From: Petasospora fabianii
Taxonomy: Eukaryota > Ascomycota > Saccharomycetes > Phaffomycetales > Wickerhamomycetaceae
Direction of reading: 5' to 3'
Assembly (NCBI GenBank): GCA_022641835.1
Contig: CP048717.1
Location: 1,364,001-1,428,000 of the forward strand
DNA: 64,000 bases
This document shows positions 11,586 to 21,606 of the stretch, piece by piece. Position 1 is the first letter of the stretch. Each line of letters starts with the position of its first letter. The position numbers were made by a program, and so were the translations under genes. Below the pieces are notes generated by a model. It had not been told where the DNA came from, ran no database searches, and saw only the letters and a program-made list of their open reading frames with translations.

Positions 11586-12845
11586 ATGACACCAGTAATC
11601 ACTTCTTTATTGGATACAGATCTTTATAAGATCACTATGCATGCGGCAGTTCATAAACATTTCAGTACTGCTAGTGTCTCTTACTCCTTCACCAATAGAA
11701 CACCCGAGAAGAGACTCAACGCCACAGCAATTGAATGGCTTAAAGATCAAATTTCCACTTTAGCAGATCTTAGATTCACTTCAAAGGAGATTAACTTTCT
11801 AAAGAAGGAAGTTTCATACCTTCCACCTGAGTATTTTGAATACATTTCAAGTTTCAAACTCGATCCAGCTACACAAGTGACACTCACCGTGTCAGATGAT
11901 GGATCACTTGATCTTCAATGTCATGGTCTTTGGCAAGATACCATCTTGTATGAGATCCCATTACTTGCCCTAGTCTCCGAAGCATACTTCCGTTTCGTCG
12001 ATACAGACTGGTCACTAGATGGTCAATTGGAACAAGTACAAATCAAGACATCTCAATTACTTGATGCTGGTATTGCCTTCTCTGAATTCGGTACAAGAAG
12101 AAGAAGATCATTCGAAGTGCAAAAGTTGATTGTTGAGGGAATGACACACTTCACTAAGACAGTCGATCCATCAAAGCAGAAGTTCTTCTTAGGTACATCA
12201 AACGTTTTACTCGCTATGCAATATAGCCTTAAACCAATTGGTACAATTGCACATGAATGGTTTATGGGTATCGCTGCTATCACTCAAGATTACACTACTG
12301 CTAATGAGAGAGCTCTAAAGTATTGGATCGAGGCATTTGGTCCAGATCATGCTGGTCTTGCCCTAACTGACACTTTTGGTACAGATAACTTCTTAAAGGC
12401 TTTCACTAAACCATATTCTGATTATTATACCGGTGTTAGACAAGATTCTGGTGATCCTGAAGAGTATGCAACTAAGATCGCTAAACACTATGAATCTCTT
12501 GGTTACGACAAGTTTAGTAAAGTGATCTGTTTCTCTGATTCTCTTAATGTGGAGAAATCTATCAAGTATAAGAAGAAAGCAGATGAAGTTGGTCTAAAGG
12601 CTATATTTGGTATTGGTACAAACTTCACTAATGATTTTAAGTCATTATCAACTGGTTCAAAGAGTGAACCACTCAATATCGTCATTAAACTATCAGAAGC
12701 TAATGGTAAACCAGCAATTAAGATTAGTGATAATTTGGGTAAGAACACTGGTGATTCCAAGACCGTCACAGAAGTGAAGAAGATCTTAGGATACACTGAA
12801 AGAACTTGGGAAGAAGGTGATGAGGCTCACAGATGGACAAAGTAA
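11586..12845 (+). CDS. NPT1: Nicotinate phosphoribosyltransferase
   Basis: Makes nicotinate mononucleotide from nicotinate and PRPP with ATP, the entry step of the Preiss-Handler NAD salvage pathway. The 419 residues are close to the S. cerevisiae length (429). Recognisable blocks are the N-terminal [20 protein letters not shown], the [12 protein letters not shown] phosphoribosyl-binding region near residue 180, [12 protein letters not shown], the [13 protein letters not shown] block and [12 protein letters not shown]. The ATG at 11586 is directly preceded by a short AT-rich leader. Confidence 0.96.
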   Translation: MTPVITSLLDTDLYKITMHAAVHKHFSTASVSYSFTNRTPEKRLNATAIEWLKDQISTLADLRFTSKEINFLKKEVSYLPPEYFEYISSFKLDPATQVTLTVSDDGSLDLQCHGLWQDTILYEIPLLALVSEAYFRFVDTDWSLDGQLEQVQIKTSQLLDAGIAFSEFGTRRRRSFEVQKLIVEGMTHFTKTVDPSKQKFFLGTSNVLLAMQYSLKPIGTIAHEWFMGIAAITQDYTTANERALKYWIEAFGPDHAGLALTDTFGTDNFLKAFTKPYSDYYTGVRQDSGDPEEYATKIAKHYESLGYDKFSKVICFSDSLNVEKSIKYKKKADEVGLKAIFGIGTNFTNDFKSLSTGSKSEPLNIVIKLSEANGKPAIKISDNLGKNTGDSKTVTEVKKILGYTERTWEEGDEAHRWTK

Positions 12846-13287
12846 GCCTTCTCTACTCCTTTGTATACTATAGATATCAATCTAATGCCCCTTATGATAG
12901 AATAAGAGTAGTACTAATAACACTAAAAACATTTAAAACATCCCAAAAAGGAAACTACCCTAAACAGAATAGATGGCGTGCATTTGTTGCTCCTACCGAC
13001 TTATTTCTTTCATATTTGCCTTCAGAACCTTCACTTTGTCGTAGTTTAACATGATTTACTAAGTACTTTTGCTCAGTTGTGGTTACTCATTGAGGGTTTA
13101 CTTTTTGTTTAATATCACTGGGTACTGTCAGACTTATTCAGACTCATCTATTCACCCGAGAAACAGCCCCCTGGATAGCTCTTGTCTTCTCAGCTTCTCT
13201 TACAAATCTGACACAACTACTCAAACTTCATAAAGGAGCTTACCACAGTCTCATAACTCATATACAAAGGTCAAATCTATCACAAAC
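12846..13287. other. NPT1-RNR1 intergenic region
   Basis: 442 bases containing the NPT1 3' end and the RNR1 promoter. I looked for an MCB (ACGCGT) or an X-box of the type that controls RNR genes in S. cerevisiae and saw neither. No gene was seen. Confidence 0.5.
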
Positions 13288-15909
13288 ATGACAGAGGTAC
13301 AAGTGGTGCTACGAGATGGCTCACGTGTTAAGTTCTCGAGAGACGAACTATTCTCCACACTTGAACGACTCAAACATGGTCTTTCAAAGCTCATCGATAT
13401 CAACACAGTTTGTAATAAGGTACAATTATCTCTGCCAAATGAGCTTACCGATGATGACCTCACAACGTTGACATCGGAGATATTATCCACAATGGTCACT
13501 GTTCATCCCGATCATTCAATACTTGCTGCTAGAGTCTCTATTGACCATCTTAAGACCAAGATACCAAGAAAGTTTAGTGAAAATGTTACAAGAATGTACC
13601 AATACCACCGTCAAACTACCAAAAGACATTCTCCATTGGTATCCAAACAACTTCATGACATTGTCATGGCTAATGCTGATATTATTGACGCTATGATTCA
13701 ACCTCATAGAGATGACGACTTCACATACTTTGGACTTAAGACCTTAGAGAAGTCCTATTTCCTCAAATACGACTCCCATATTGCAGAAACTCCTCAATTC
13801 TTATTCCTCCGTGTTTCTCTTGGTATCCACAATGACGATCTTGCATCGGTAAAGGAGACTTATGATCTCATGTCACAAAAGTATCTCATCCATGCATCAC
13901 CAACACTATTCAACTCTGGTACACCAACTCCATATCTCTCATCCTGTTTCCTACTTGGAATAGAAGATGACTCCATCGATGGCATATATAAGACTTTGCA
14001 CAAGACTGCTCTAATCTCGAAGGCTGCTGGTGGTATCGGTCTACATATATCTAGCATTAGAGCCACTGGTGCATACATTGCCGGATCAAATGGTACTTCA
14101 AACGGTATCGTACCTATGCTTAGAGTGTTTAATAACACTGCAAGATATGTTGATCAAGGTGGTAATAAGAGACCAGGTGCATTTGCCATCTATTTGGAAC
14201 CATGGCATGCTGATGTGATGGATTTCTTAAACTTAAGGAAGAATCATGGAAAGGAAGAGATGAGAGCTCGTGATTTGTTCTATGCTCTATGGATCCCAGA
14301 TTTATTCATGGAAAAAGTTGAGAAAGATGAAGAATGGTGCTTGTTTAGTCCAGATGATGCTCCTGGTTTGAATGAGGTGTATGGTGAAGAATTTGTTCAA
14401 CTGTATCACAAATATGAGAAGGAAGGATTGGCAAAGAAGAAGATTAAGGCTCAGAAGTTATGGCACTCAATCTTGGAATCTCAAGTTGAAACTGGTGGTC
14501 CTTTCATGCTATATAAGGATGCTTGTAACAGAAAGAGTAATCAGAAGAATTTGGGTACAATCAAGTCCTCGAACTTGTGTTGTGAAGTGGTTCAATACTC
14601 ATCACCTGAAGAGACTGCCGTTTGTAACTTGGCCTCTGTTGCTCTTCCAACTTTCTTGAAACGAAGTGAAGTTGATAATGAACTTGTTTTCGATCACCAA
14701 AAGTTACACTCTGTCGTCAAAGTATTGACCAAGAATCTGAACAAGGTTATCGATGTTGGTATCTACCCAACACCAGAGGCGGAGTCAAGTAACTTGAAAC
14801 ACCGTCCAATTGCTATTGGAGTTCAAGGACTTGCTGACTTATACATGTCTCTCCATTTGCCATTTGACAGCCCTAAGGCTCGCAAACTTAACAAAGAGAT
14901 CTTTGAAACCATGTATCATGGTGCCGTTGAATGCTCTATGGAACTCGCTAAACAGTTTGGTAAATATGAGTCTTTTGAAGGTTCTCCTGCATCTCAGGGT
15001 CTGCTACAATTCGATCTATGGGATGATTCCAAGGTTGAGTTTTCTGGTATGTATGACTGGTCATCATTGAAGAGGGATGTTCAGGTCCATGGTTTGAGAA
15101 ACTCATTGCTTGTTGCACCAATGCCTACTGCCTCAACGTCTCAGATCTTGGGCTTTAACGAATGCTTCGAACCTTTAACTTCAAACCTTTACACTCGTCG
15201 TGTACTTTCTGGTGAATTCCAACTACTCAATAAGTATTTGGTGAATGACTTGCTTGAGTTGGGTCTTTGGTCTCCGGAGATGAAAGATCGTATTATTGAT
15301 GCTGATGGATCAATTGCTGACATACGAGAGATCCCAGAGAACTTGAAACTGATTCATCGTACAGTATGGGAAATCCCACAACGTGGGATTTTACAGATGT
15401 GTGCCGAGAGAGGACCATTTATTGATCAATCCCAATCCACAAACATCCATATGAGGGATCCAACTTTCCGAAAGCTCACTTCGATGCATTTCTATGGCTG
15501 GAAGCAAGGACTAAAGACTGGTATGTATTACTTAAGGACTCAAGCTGCTTCATCTGCTATCAAGTTCACTATTGATCGGTCAACACCCATGTCTTCAAGA
15601 ACTACTCCTCAAGTTACCAGTCGCCTTCCTTCAGAAGCTGTTTCAAACAAGCCTCCATTCTCTAGTCCATTGAGTATGAGTATGTCCTCATCTACAGGCT
15701 CGAGTAGAAGTGCCTCTTCTGCTGAACTACCGATTATTGCTCCACAGGCCAAGAGATTGAAGACGTCACATATCGATGGATTCTTGGATGAAGGTGAAAC
15801 CCCATCATCTGCTGAAGATGATTTTGATATCCACAGCTCAAGACCATTGTCCGTTGTGTCTTGTACGTTAATGAGGGAGGATTCACCTTGTGATAGCTGC
15901 TCTGGCTAA
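13288..15909 (+). CDS. RNR1: Ribonucleotide reductase large subunit
   Basis: Class I ribonucleotide reductase R1, which reduces NDPs to dNDPs with the R2 subunit. The 873 residues include an N-terminal ATP cone (about 1-95), the SPTLFNSGT ... SSCFLLG segment carrying one of the redox cysteines, and the radical/active-site motif NLCCE near 427-431 followed by ETAVCNLASVALP. Also present are NLNKVIDVG and PMPTASTSQILGFNECFEP. A Ser-rich linker leads to the C-terminal cysteine pair CDSC (868, 871) that is regenerated by thioredoxin. RNR1 and RNR3 cannot be separated; a single pre-duplication gene is likely. Codon 484 is CTG at a conserved leucine, which informs the genetic code. Confidence 0.96.
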   Translation: MTEVQVVLRDGSRVKFSRDELFSTLERLKHGLSKLIDINTVCNKVQLSLPNELTDDDLTTLTSEILSTMVTVHPDHSILAARVSIDHLKTKIPRKFSENVTRMYQYHRQTTKRHSPLVSKQLHDIVMANADIIDAMIQPHRDDDFTYFGLKTLEKSYFLKYDSHIAETPQFLFLRVSLGIHNDDLASVKETYDLMSQKYLIHASPTLFNSGTPTPYLSSCFLLGIEDDSIDGIYKTLHKTALISKAAGGIGLHISSIRATGAYIAGSNGTSNGIVPMLRVFNNTARYVDQGGNKRPGAFAIYLEPWHADVMDFLNLRKNHGKEEMRARDLFYALWIPDLFMEKVEKDEEWCLFSPDDAPGLNEVYGEEFVQLYHKYEKEGLAKKKIKAQKLWHSILESQVETGGPFMLYKDACNRKSNQKNLGTIKSSNLCCEVVQYSSPEETAVCNLASVALPTFLKRSEVDNELVFDHQKLHSVVKVLTKNLNKVIDVGIYPTPEAESSNLKHRPIAIGVQGLADLYMSLHLPFDSPKARKLNKEIFETMYHGAVECSMELAKQFGKYESFEGSPASQGLLQFDLWDDSKVEFSGMYDWSSLKRDVQVHGLRNSLLVAPMPTASTSQILGFNECFEPLTSNLYTRRVLSGEFQLLNKYLVNDLLELGLWSPEMKDRIIDADGSIADIREIPENLKLIHRTVWEIPQRGILQMCAERGPFIDQSQSTNIHMRDPTFRKLTSMHFYGWKQGLKTGMYYLRTQAASSAIKFTIDRSTPMSSRTTPQVTSRLPSEAVSNKPPFSSPLSMSMSSSTGSSRSASSAELPIIAPQAKRLKTSHIDGFLDEGETPSSAEDDFDIHSSRPLSVVSCTLMREDSPCDSCSG

Positions 15910-16169
15910 GATTGAAGCTGATAATGATAATGATGATAAAGATTATGAATTATGAGAAAGAGAAGATATGTAAATAGATAAACTACAATGATAATAATCA
16001 CTTCCTGTTCATATTAATCAAAAGAAGAGCACTGCAGACAACGTTAGCTGACATTAAGTAGTCTTGATCACGATCTTGACGGGATATGAGCACTCGAATA
16101 GGCAAGAATCCACTTGGTACTGTTTGGTAATGTTAGTAATAGTCAACTCACAGATCTGCAACGGTATAC

Positions 16170-17507
16170 TCACTTTGTTAACAAAAACTTGCATGCGTTT
16201 GTCCACTCTTCATCTGCTGTCTTTGAGGACAATCTCACACTTAGATTCCCAATCTTATCTTTGTTCATCTTGTATGGGATATCAATACTTGAATCAAACT
16301 CCCTTAGCTTCTCTGCAACTTGTGATAAGATATCCAAGAGTGCAACCATACAGTTATCAAGCTTTGAATGGTTGAACAATCTTTCAATCTGATATTCACC
16401 TGATGAGAATGCTTCCAATATTGTCACTTTTGGCTTTGAAGCATTGGTTATATCCCTTTCATATTTCTCAATCCTTGAAGTTGATCCCATGGGTTTAAGT
16501 CTGTATCCTTGTAACTTAATGTTCAACTTTGTAACGACAGTTGCTAAGAGTAATACAACATTACCCAATGCAGCATTGATTTCCTGCCATGGGACCCTTA
16601 TTGTTTCCAATGATCCAAGCCTGAGACCGTTAATAGTTCCAAAGGGACCATCATGTGATATATGGAATGTGTCGTTGTACACGTTGGTTTTCCTTAGTTT
16701 CTCCAATTGGAGTAGATTGAACTCGTACTCAGAGGTGATAGTATCACGTTCCTTAATGAATTCTGTGATTTCGATTGCCTTGGCATTCTCCTCTTTGAGG
16801 AATTCTTGTTCTTGTAATGTAATATCCTCTAGTTCTTTCTCCATAGCTAAAATCTCCTTATCGATATCATCCTTCTCATTCTCTAGATCCTGAAGCTCTT
16901 TCAACAATTCATCCTCTTGTTTCTTCAACCTGGTGATTTCATTGAGACTCTCTTCAGACTTTGACACCATTGGGGGTTGCTTATTCTGTAATTTTTGTAG
17001 GAATTGGATATAAACATCTCTTTCCTTGCTTGTCTTATCATACTGAGATTGCATACTTGCCAATAAGAACTGTGCACAATCTTTGCATACGGGGTAATCC
17101 AGCTCACCTTTCGAGTTCAACAGGTTGAATATTGTTGACAATGTCTTTATTCTCTTAGAAAGCATCTTATTTTCGGAATCATCCTCTGATAACGCATCAT
17201 CATCACCATCTTCATTGTCTTGTCCTTCAAACTGTGGCAAGATAACAAACGATTCGGCACCTCCATCCTGTCCACTCCATTTCATAACAGAAGATTTATC
17301 ACCAGTGTTGTTCACAGTGTCCATTAACCGACGTCTATCTTCAGGGATGAAGGGCTCTGAGCCCATGGGTTGTGTAGACTTGGAGGAGCCATACCCCATA
17401 CGTTGTGATGTTAGGAGATGAGACTGTGCCCGTGAGAGGTTTGTCAAGGATGCGTCGATTGTAAGTGGGAGATGACATCGTTGACAGCTGTATGTTTGTG
17501 ATGTCAT
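16170..17507 (-). CDS. ATG6: Beclin-1 homologue Atg6/Vps30
   Basis: Subunit of the Vps34 PI3-kinase complexes I (autophagy) and II (vacuolar sorting). The 445-residue protein has two N-terminal CxxC pairs (C8/C11 in CQRC, and YPVCKDC near 138) that match the Beclin zinc-like hooks. An acidic spacer follows, then a long coiled coil at about 175-270 (ELLKELQDLENEKDDIDKEI), then the evolutionarily conserved C-terminal domain beginning near 285 (GPFGTINGLRLG, VPWQEINAALGNVVLLL). It is convergent with RNR1. Confidence 0.95.
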   Translation of the reverse strand: MTSQTYSCQRCHLPLTIDASLTNLSRAQSHLLTSQRMGYGSSKSTQPMGSEPFIPEDRRRLMDTVNNTGDKSSVMKWSGQDGGAESFVILPQFEGQDNEDGDDDALSEDDSENKMLSKRIKTLSTIFNLLNSKGELDYPVCKDCAQFLLASMQSQYDKTSKERDVYIQFLQKLQNKQPPMVSKSEESLNEITRLKKQEDELLKELQDLENEKDDIDKEILAMEKELEDITLQEQEFLKEENAKAIEITEFIKERDTITSEYEFNLLQLEKLRKTNVYNDTFHISHDGPFGTINGLRLGSLETIRVPWQEINAALGNVVLLLATVVTKLNIKLQGYRLKPMGSTSRIEKYERDITNASKPKVTILEAFSSGEYQIERLFNHSKLDNCMVALLDILSQVAEKLREFDSSIDIPYKMNKDKIGNLSVRLSSKTADEEWTNACKFLLTK

Positions 17508-17802
17508 TATAAGCTATGGATTGGAGTAATAGGTTCCTAAGAGACCCATCACTTAAGAGATAAAGAACCATTACAAAGTGTCTTCTTCTAATCAGAGGTC
17601 CAGAAACATCCGAACACCAAAATACCTTAAAGCCTCGACTTCCTAAATAGGTAGTCTACGTTTACTAGTGTCTATAGGTTAATATGGTGTTCGGATGTAT
17701 TCAAGTCTAATGGTCCAACAGAAATGTGGAGTGATGCCAACTAAACAAATAACTACTAGTTTATCGTTTATCTCCCGCAATTACCGATTTCATCCATCTA
17801 CA

Positions 17803-18219
17803 ATGTCCTTTATCAAGAATTTGATCTTCCCTGTCAAGACCTCAGACCCTACAGATGATTCGTCAGCTGCGGCTAAAGATCCATTAGTTGAGGGCATCTT
17901 TACCCCTCGTACCCTTTCTCACTATAATGGACACGACGATGAGAGAATCTTCATTGCTGTTAAGGGCACTGTGTTTGACGTGTCACAAGGTCGTCAGTTC
18001 TATGGACCATCTGGTCCATATTCCAATTTTGCAGGTCATGATGCCTCTAGAGGACTCGCTTGCAATTCATTCGATATGGATGTAATTAGGGACTGGCATC
18101 AGCCCATCGATGATCTCGAGGGTCTTACTGCACAGGATCACGAAGCGTTGGACGGTTGGGAAGAGCATTTCAAGAAGAAGTACCCTGTTGTTGGACAACT
18201 TGTTCCTGAGAAGAAGTGA
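17803..18219 (+). CDS. DAP1: Dap1, cytochrome b5-like haem protein (MAPR family)
   Basis: Membrane-associated progesterone-receptor-type haem protein which supports Erg11/P450 activity in sterol synthesis and resistance to DNA damage. From the ATG at 17803 the protein has 138 residues. The MAPR haem domain spans about 30-128 with [47 protein letters not shown] and the conserved tyrosines of that region. The MSFIKNL start resembles S. cerevisiae Dap1. An in-frame ATG at 17695 would add 36 residues with no membrane anchor, so it is not preferred. In S. cerevisiae it neighbours MEX67. Confidence 0.93.
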   Translation: MSFIKNLIFPVKTSDPTDDSSAAAKDPLVEGIFTPRTLSHYNGHDDERIFIAVKGTVFDVSQGRQFYGPSGPYSNFAGHDASRGLACNSFDMDVIRDWHQPIDDLEGLTAQDHEALDGWEEHFKKKYPVVGQLVPEKK

Positions 18220-18525
18220 TCTATAGACCTCCATTAGACTTCATTAGACTTCCAAGGGGGTCACGTGCCAACTATCAAATATAGAGGACTCAGACATTTC
18301 TCTATTCAATTCCTCCTACAAACCTTTTAATGCCTTTTACGACATGCTATACAATAATATCTCATTGATACATACACAATTAACCACGTAGACATCAACT
18401 TACCCTCCCAAACCTCCCAAATAGATCATTTGATGATCGCGCATGTTGGAAAAGGTAAATGTCCAATGATCAACTTTTAGAAGGTCTCCAACTCATCATT
18501 AATCAAATTTGTACACCAACTCGAG
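18220..18525. other. DAP1-NAT5 intergenic region
   Basis: 306 bases. It contains an E-box in GTCACGTGCC (about 18261) and a short inverted repeat GATCAT/ATGATC around 18424-18438. No gene seen. Confidence 0.5.
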
Positions 18526-18990
18526 ATGGCTGCAATCGAACTCGATGACCTCACGGTCAATAACAAGAACTGTCTTCGCGTTATTAATGAAACGTGTCTT
18601 CCGACACGCTACCCAGATGACTTTTATGCCTCGTCATTGTCCGGATTCTCCAAATTTGCCTACTATGGTGAAGTCGCCGTTGGTGCTATTAAGGCCAAGT
18701 TAAACGTTCCACAGGGTTCCTCTGTGCCACAAGGTGTATATATCGAATCCGTTGCTGTGCTCGAGCCATATAGACATCTGGGTATTGGGAAGAAGTTAGT
18801 TCAATTCGTTGTCGATGAAGCTAAGAAGAGTTATGTACACGAGGTGACTCTTCATGTCTGGACTGAGATGAAAGAGACTAAGGAATGGTATGAAAAGATT
18901 GGTTTCTCGGAGAAAGAGGTTATCCCAGGTTACTACAAGGATCAAAAACTAGATAATCCGGATGCTGTGCTCATGTCGATGAAGTTTTGA
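18526..18990 (+). CDS. NAT5: N-alpha-acetyltransferase Nat5 (Naa50 type)
   Basis: GNAT-fold acetyltransferase that associates with the NatA ribosome-bound complex. The 154 residues show the Naa50 layout: an N-terminal CLPTRYPDDFY peptide-binding loop (human LFPVSYNDKFY-like), YIESVAVLEPYRHLGIGKKL containing the acetyl-CoA loop RxxGIGxxL, HVWTEMKETKEWYEKIGFSE and PGYYKD. It is a little shorter than the S. cerevisiae protein. Codon 85 in the acetyl-CoA loop is CTG where leucine is expected. Confidence 0.93.
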   Translation: MAAIELDDLTVNNKNCLRVINETCLPTRYPDDFYASSLSGFSKFAYYGEVAVGAIKAKLNVPQGSSVPQGVYIESVAVLEPYRHLGIGKKLVQFVVDEAKKSYVHEVTLHVWTEMKETKEWYEKIGFSEKEVIPGYYKDQKLDNPDAVLMSMKF

Positions 18991-19277
18991 GAGTTGGGAA
19001 TGAATGCATCTGCTAAAAGAACTACCCTTTGTCGTAGTTTGTGGTCAATTTGTGTCCAATAAGAAAGCTTTACTGTTAACAGATAGGACTTTACTCACCA
19101 CATCGTTAGTGCTATGAACCTACGCCAATACCGGTGTGTGAACAATAGTACTAAGCTTATTGATGGCTTTGACAGTAGAGAAGCACCAATGGTATAGAGC
19201 TTACTGTACAAGCATGATCTAATTACTGACGAGCATCTAAGCGGAAACATGCTTTGGGAAATAAGTATCCAAAACGT

Positions 19278-19360
19278 TGCCTGCCCACATGGGGTCGCCG
19301 GATATGCTTGGCCAGTTGGCTGGGCAGGGGTAAGGTTCCGAGATCACAACGTGGCAGGCA
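19278..19360. repeat. Nested GC-rich inverted repeats
   Basis: Outer arms are TGCCTGCC (19278-19285) and GGCAGGCA (19353-19360). Alternative inner arms are CCTGCCCA (19280-19287) and TGGGCAGG (19321-19328). A small hairpin GCCAGTTGGC lies at 19311-19320. All are perfect complements by eye and lie within otherwise AT-rich intergenic DNA. Confidence 0.6.
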
Positions 19361-19508
19361 GACAATATCATTTGTCTATTTAGAAATAGATTAAACAGGA
19401 ACTACTGTAACTCGTAAAGGTTTCAGTAATACGCCAGTACACAGCATGGCCAGCCAGCCAACCAGCACAGATCACCACCGGCAAACCGACGGTCTCTTCT
19501 TATCTTTC

Positions 19509-19552
19509 GAGCACCGAGACCGAGCACCGAGACCGAGCACCGAGACCGAGAC
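19509..19552. repeat. 13-bp tandem repeat GAGCACCGAGACC (3 copies plus partial)
   Basis: Perfect units at 19509-19521, 19522-19534 and 19535-19547, followed by GAGAC. Confidence 0.85.
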
Positions 19553-20013
19553 TTAAACGATGTACCGTAAAAAACGGGCGCAAGTCTGAATCTCTTTAAG
19601 CTAAGACCAGGATTCATCCATTCTGACAATAGATCTTACATATGCTCTTCGAATATGTGCACATTCCATCCCCCTAATGCGTCCCCGACAGTGTAAATGA
19701 ATGCCCACGAGGGTACCAAACTGCGGATAACCCATACACTTTCCCCCAAAACCCGCACATCCTGCAGAAACGGCACTTTAACTGGCGAATGATAAGAGGT
19801 TGTGCTTTGCTTTGGAGGTTTTTGTGCCTACAAAGATCGACGATCGACAGTATCGACTGCAGAGAACCAGCGTTAGCTCCGTGGGCGTTATACAATGTCC
19901 TCGGTACTTATCCTGTTTCTCCTGCTTGACCTATAAGTACGTGGCTGATCCGCATTGCTGATTGTCATCACACTTTTTAAGATGAAGTTTTGATATAAAC
20001 ATTCACTTCTATA

Positions 20014-21366
20014 ATGCAGAGGGCTCTCATCCTACTAGCTAGTGCCATTGTTGGTGCTAAGGCTTTCAACCTTGCCGATGCCATGACTGAAGGATCATGC
20101 ATCGTTCTCTCTACAAAGTATCCGGTTATTTCCACTGGTATACATGAGGTTGTTCAGTCTTCTACTCCAATTGGATCCTCCTCTTCCTCTTCTGAAGCCT
20201 CCTCGGTTGCCTCTTCAACTGAATCCTCTTACACCATCGAGCCAACATCTTCCTATCGCTCATGTCCATTGGACCTCCCACTCTCGTGTTCCAACACAAC
20301 ATCCATGGACTCTCTTTCATGCTGCTTTGAGTCTCCTGGTGGTCTCGTTCTTCAGACACAGTTCTGGGATTATAAGCCAGCTACTGGTCCAGAAGATGCC
20401 TTCACCATTCATGGTCTCTGGCCAGATAACTGTGATGGTTCATATGACCAATACTGTGATAAGTCAATGGAGATCACCAACCCTAAGGAGATCGTTGGTT
20501 CTTACAGTGAAGAACTCTTGTCCTACATGGAGACATACTGGAAGGATTACAAAGGTGATGATGAGTCCCTATGGGAGCACGAGTTCAACAAACACGGTAC
20601 TTGTTACTCCACTTTGAAACCAACATGTTATGGTGATAACATGACTGATCACGAGTACGTCTATGATTACTACAGAGAAACTGTTGAATTGTATGAAACC
20701 CTTCCAACTTATCAATGGTTGAAAGATGCTGATATTGTCCCATCCACTACTGCCACTTACTCTAAGGATGCCTTCATTGCTGCTCTTTCTCAAAAACATG
20801 GTGCTATTCCTTACATCTCTTGTGACTCTGACAATGCCATCTCTGAAGTTTGGTACTATTTCCACATCAGAGGACCACTTGTTGGTGGTGAATACGTTCC
20901 AACTGATTCCACTACAGTTTCCAAGTCTTGTAAAGATGGTATCAAATTCCCACCAAAGCAGAAGGATACGACTCCAACCACTACACAGACCTCTGATGGT
21001 CCACAATCTACTGCACCAGCCACTAAGGGTTACATCACTTTGTCAGGTCAAGATGGTTGTTTGATTAAGAATGGTCATTGGTACACTACAGGTACCTGTG
21101 CCACATACTCCATGATTCAACTCTCTACTGGTTCAGTGTACTTGAAGTCATCAGCTGGATACTGCACAATTGCTAACAAACAGTTCACTTGTTCCTCTGA
21201 TGTCACATCTCCATTCGAATTCAATTACGATTCAAGTGCTAATGTATTCAGTGCTAATGGTGTTACCACTTTCTCCGCTGCTGAGGCTGCTAAGGGTCAG
21301 ACACAAGAAGTTGTCTCTCTCGGTTCAGGAGCTATTGATTTCACTCTTCAGTTCTCACCAAAATGA
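20014..21366 (+). CDS. RNY1: Secreted/vacuolar RNase T2
   Basis: Endoribonuclease of the T2 family; S. cerevisiae Rny1 is vacuolar or secreted and cleaves tRNA under stress. The 450 residues begin with a signal peptide (MQRALILLASAIVGAKA) followed by a Ser-rich spacer (about 48-72). The T2 domain carries both catalytic boxes: CAS I with IHGLWPDNC (about 132-140) and CAS II with EFNKHGTC (about 189-196), together with many paired cysteines. A Thr-rich linker (about 315-330) leads to an extra C-terminal domain with four cysteines, as in S. cerevisiae Rny1. Confidence 0.94.
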   Translation: MQRALILLASAIVGAKAFNLADAMTEGSCIVLSTKYPVISTGIHEVVQSSTPIGSSSSSSEASSVASSTESSYTIEPTSSYRSCPLDLPLSCSNTTSMDSLSCCFESPGGLVLQTQFWDYKPATGPEDAFTIHGLWPDNCDGSYDQYCDKSMEITNPKEIVGSYSEELLSYMETYWKDYKGDDESLWEHEFNKHGTCYSTLKPTCYGDNMTDHEYVYDYYRETVELYETLPTYQWLKDADIVPSTTATYSKDAFIAALSQKHGAIPYISCDSDNAISEVWYYFHIRGPLVGGEYVPTDSTTVSKSCKDGIKFPPKQKDTTPTTTQTSDGPQSTAPATKGYITLSGQDGCLIKNGHWYTTGTCATYSMIQLSTGSVYLKSSAGYCTIANKQFTCSSDVTSPFEFNYDSSANVFSANGVTTFSAAEAAKGQTQEVVSLGSGAIDFTLQFSPK

Positions 21367-21606
21367 TCTTGATGTATAAGATCTAAGCTGTGCTTTCTAT
21401 ACCTACAGTAAGCTGTAATGCATTTCATATAACATAGATTTTACGTCATTAAGAGACCGACTAATGATGAGTCCTTTTGCCTCATCCAATTGAAGAGTCT
21501 CTGATGTTTTGTTAAAATGATGTTTCTTATTTTGAGTTTTCTTCGTGACTTCATAACATGTGTGTTTTATATGTGTAGTTGTAAGAGATAGTGGAATGAC
21601 TTCAAG

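Larger units (their letters stand above)
18991..20013. other. 1-kb NAT5-RNY1 intergenic region with GC-rich inverted repeats and a 13-bp tandem repeat
   Basis: No credible ORF. There is a GC-rich patch at 19278-19360 with overlapping inverted repeats. Part of it is echoed in reverse near 19446-19462. A 13-bp tandem repeat lies at 19509-19552. The final 350 bases are a plausible RNY1 promoter. Confidence 0.6.

Noticed and set aside
11293-11589. 98-aa ORF ending at the NPT1 start
   Set aside because: AT-rich, Tyr/Asn-rich translation with no features; it overlaps the NPT1 promoter and ATG.
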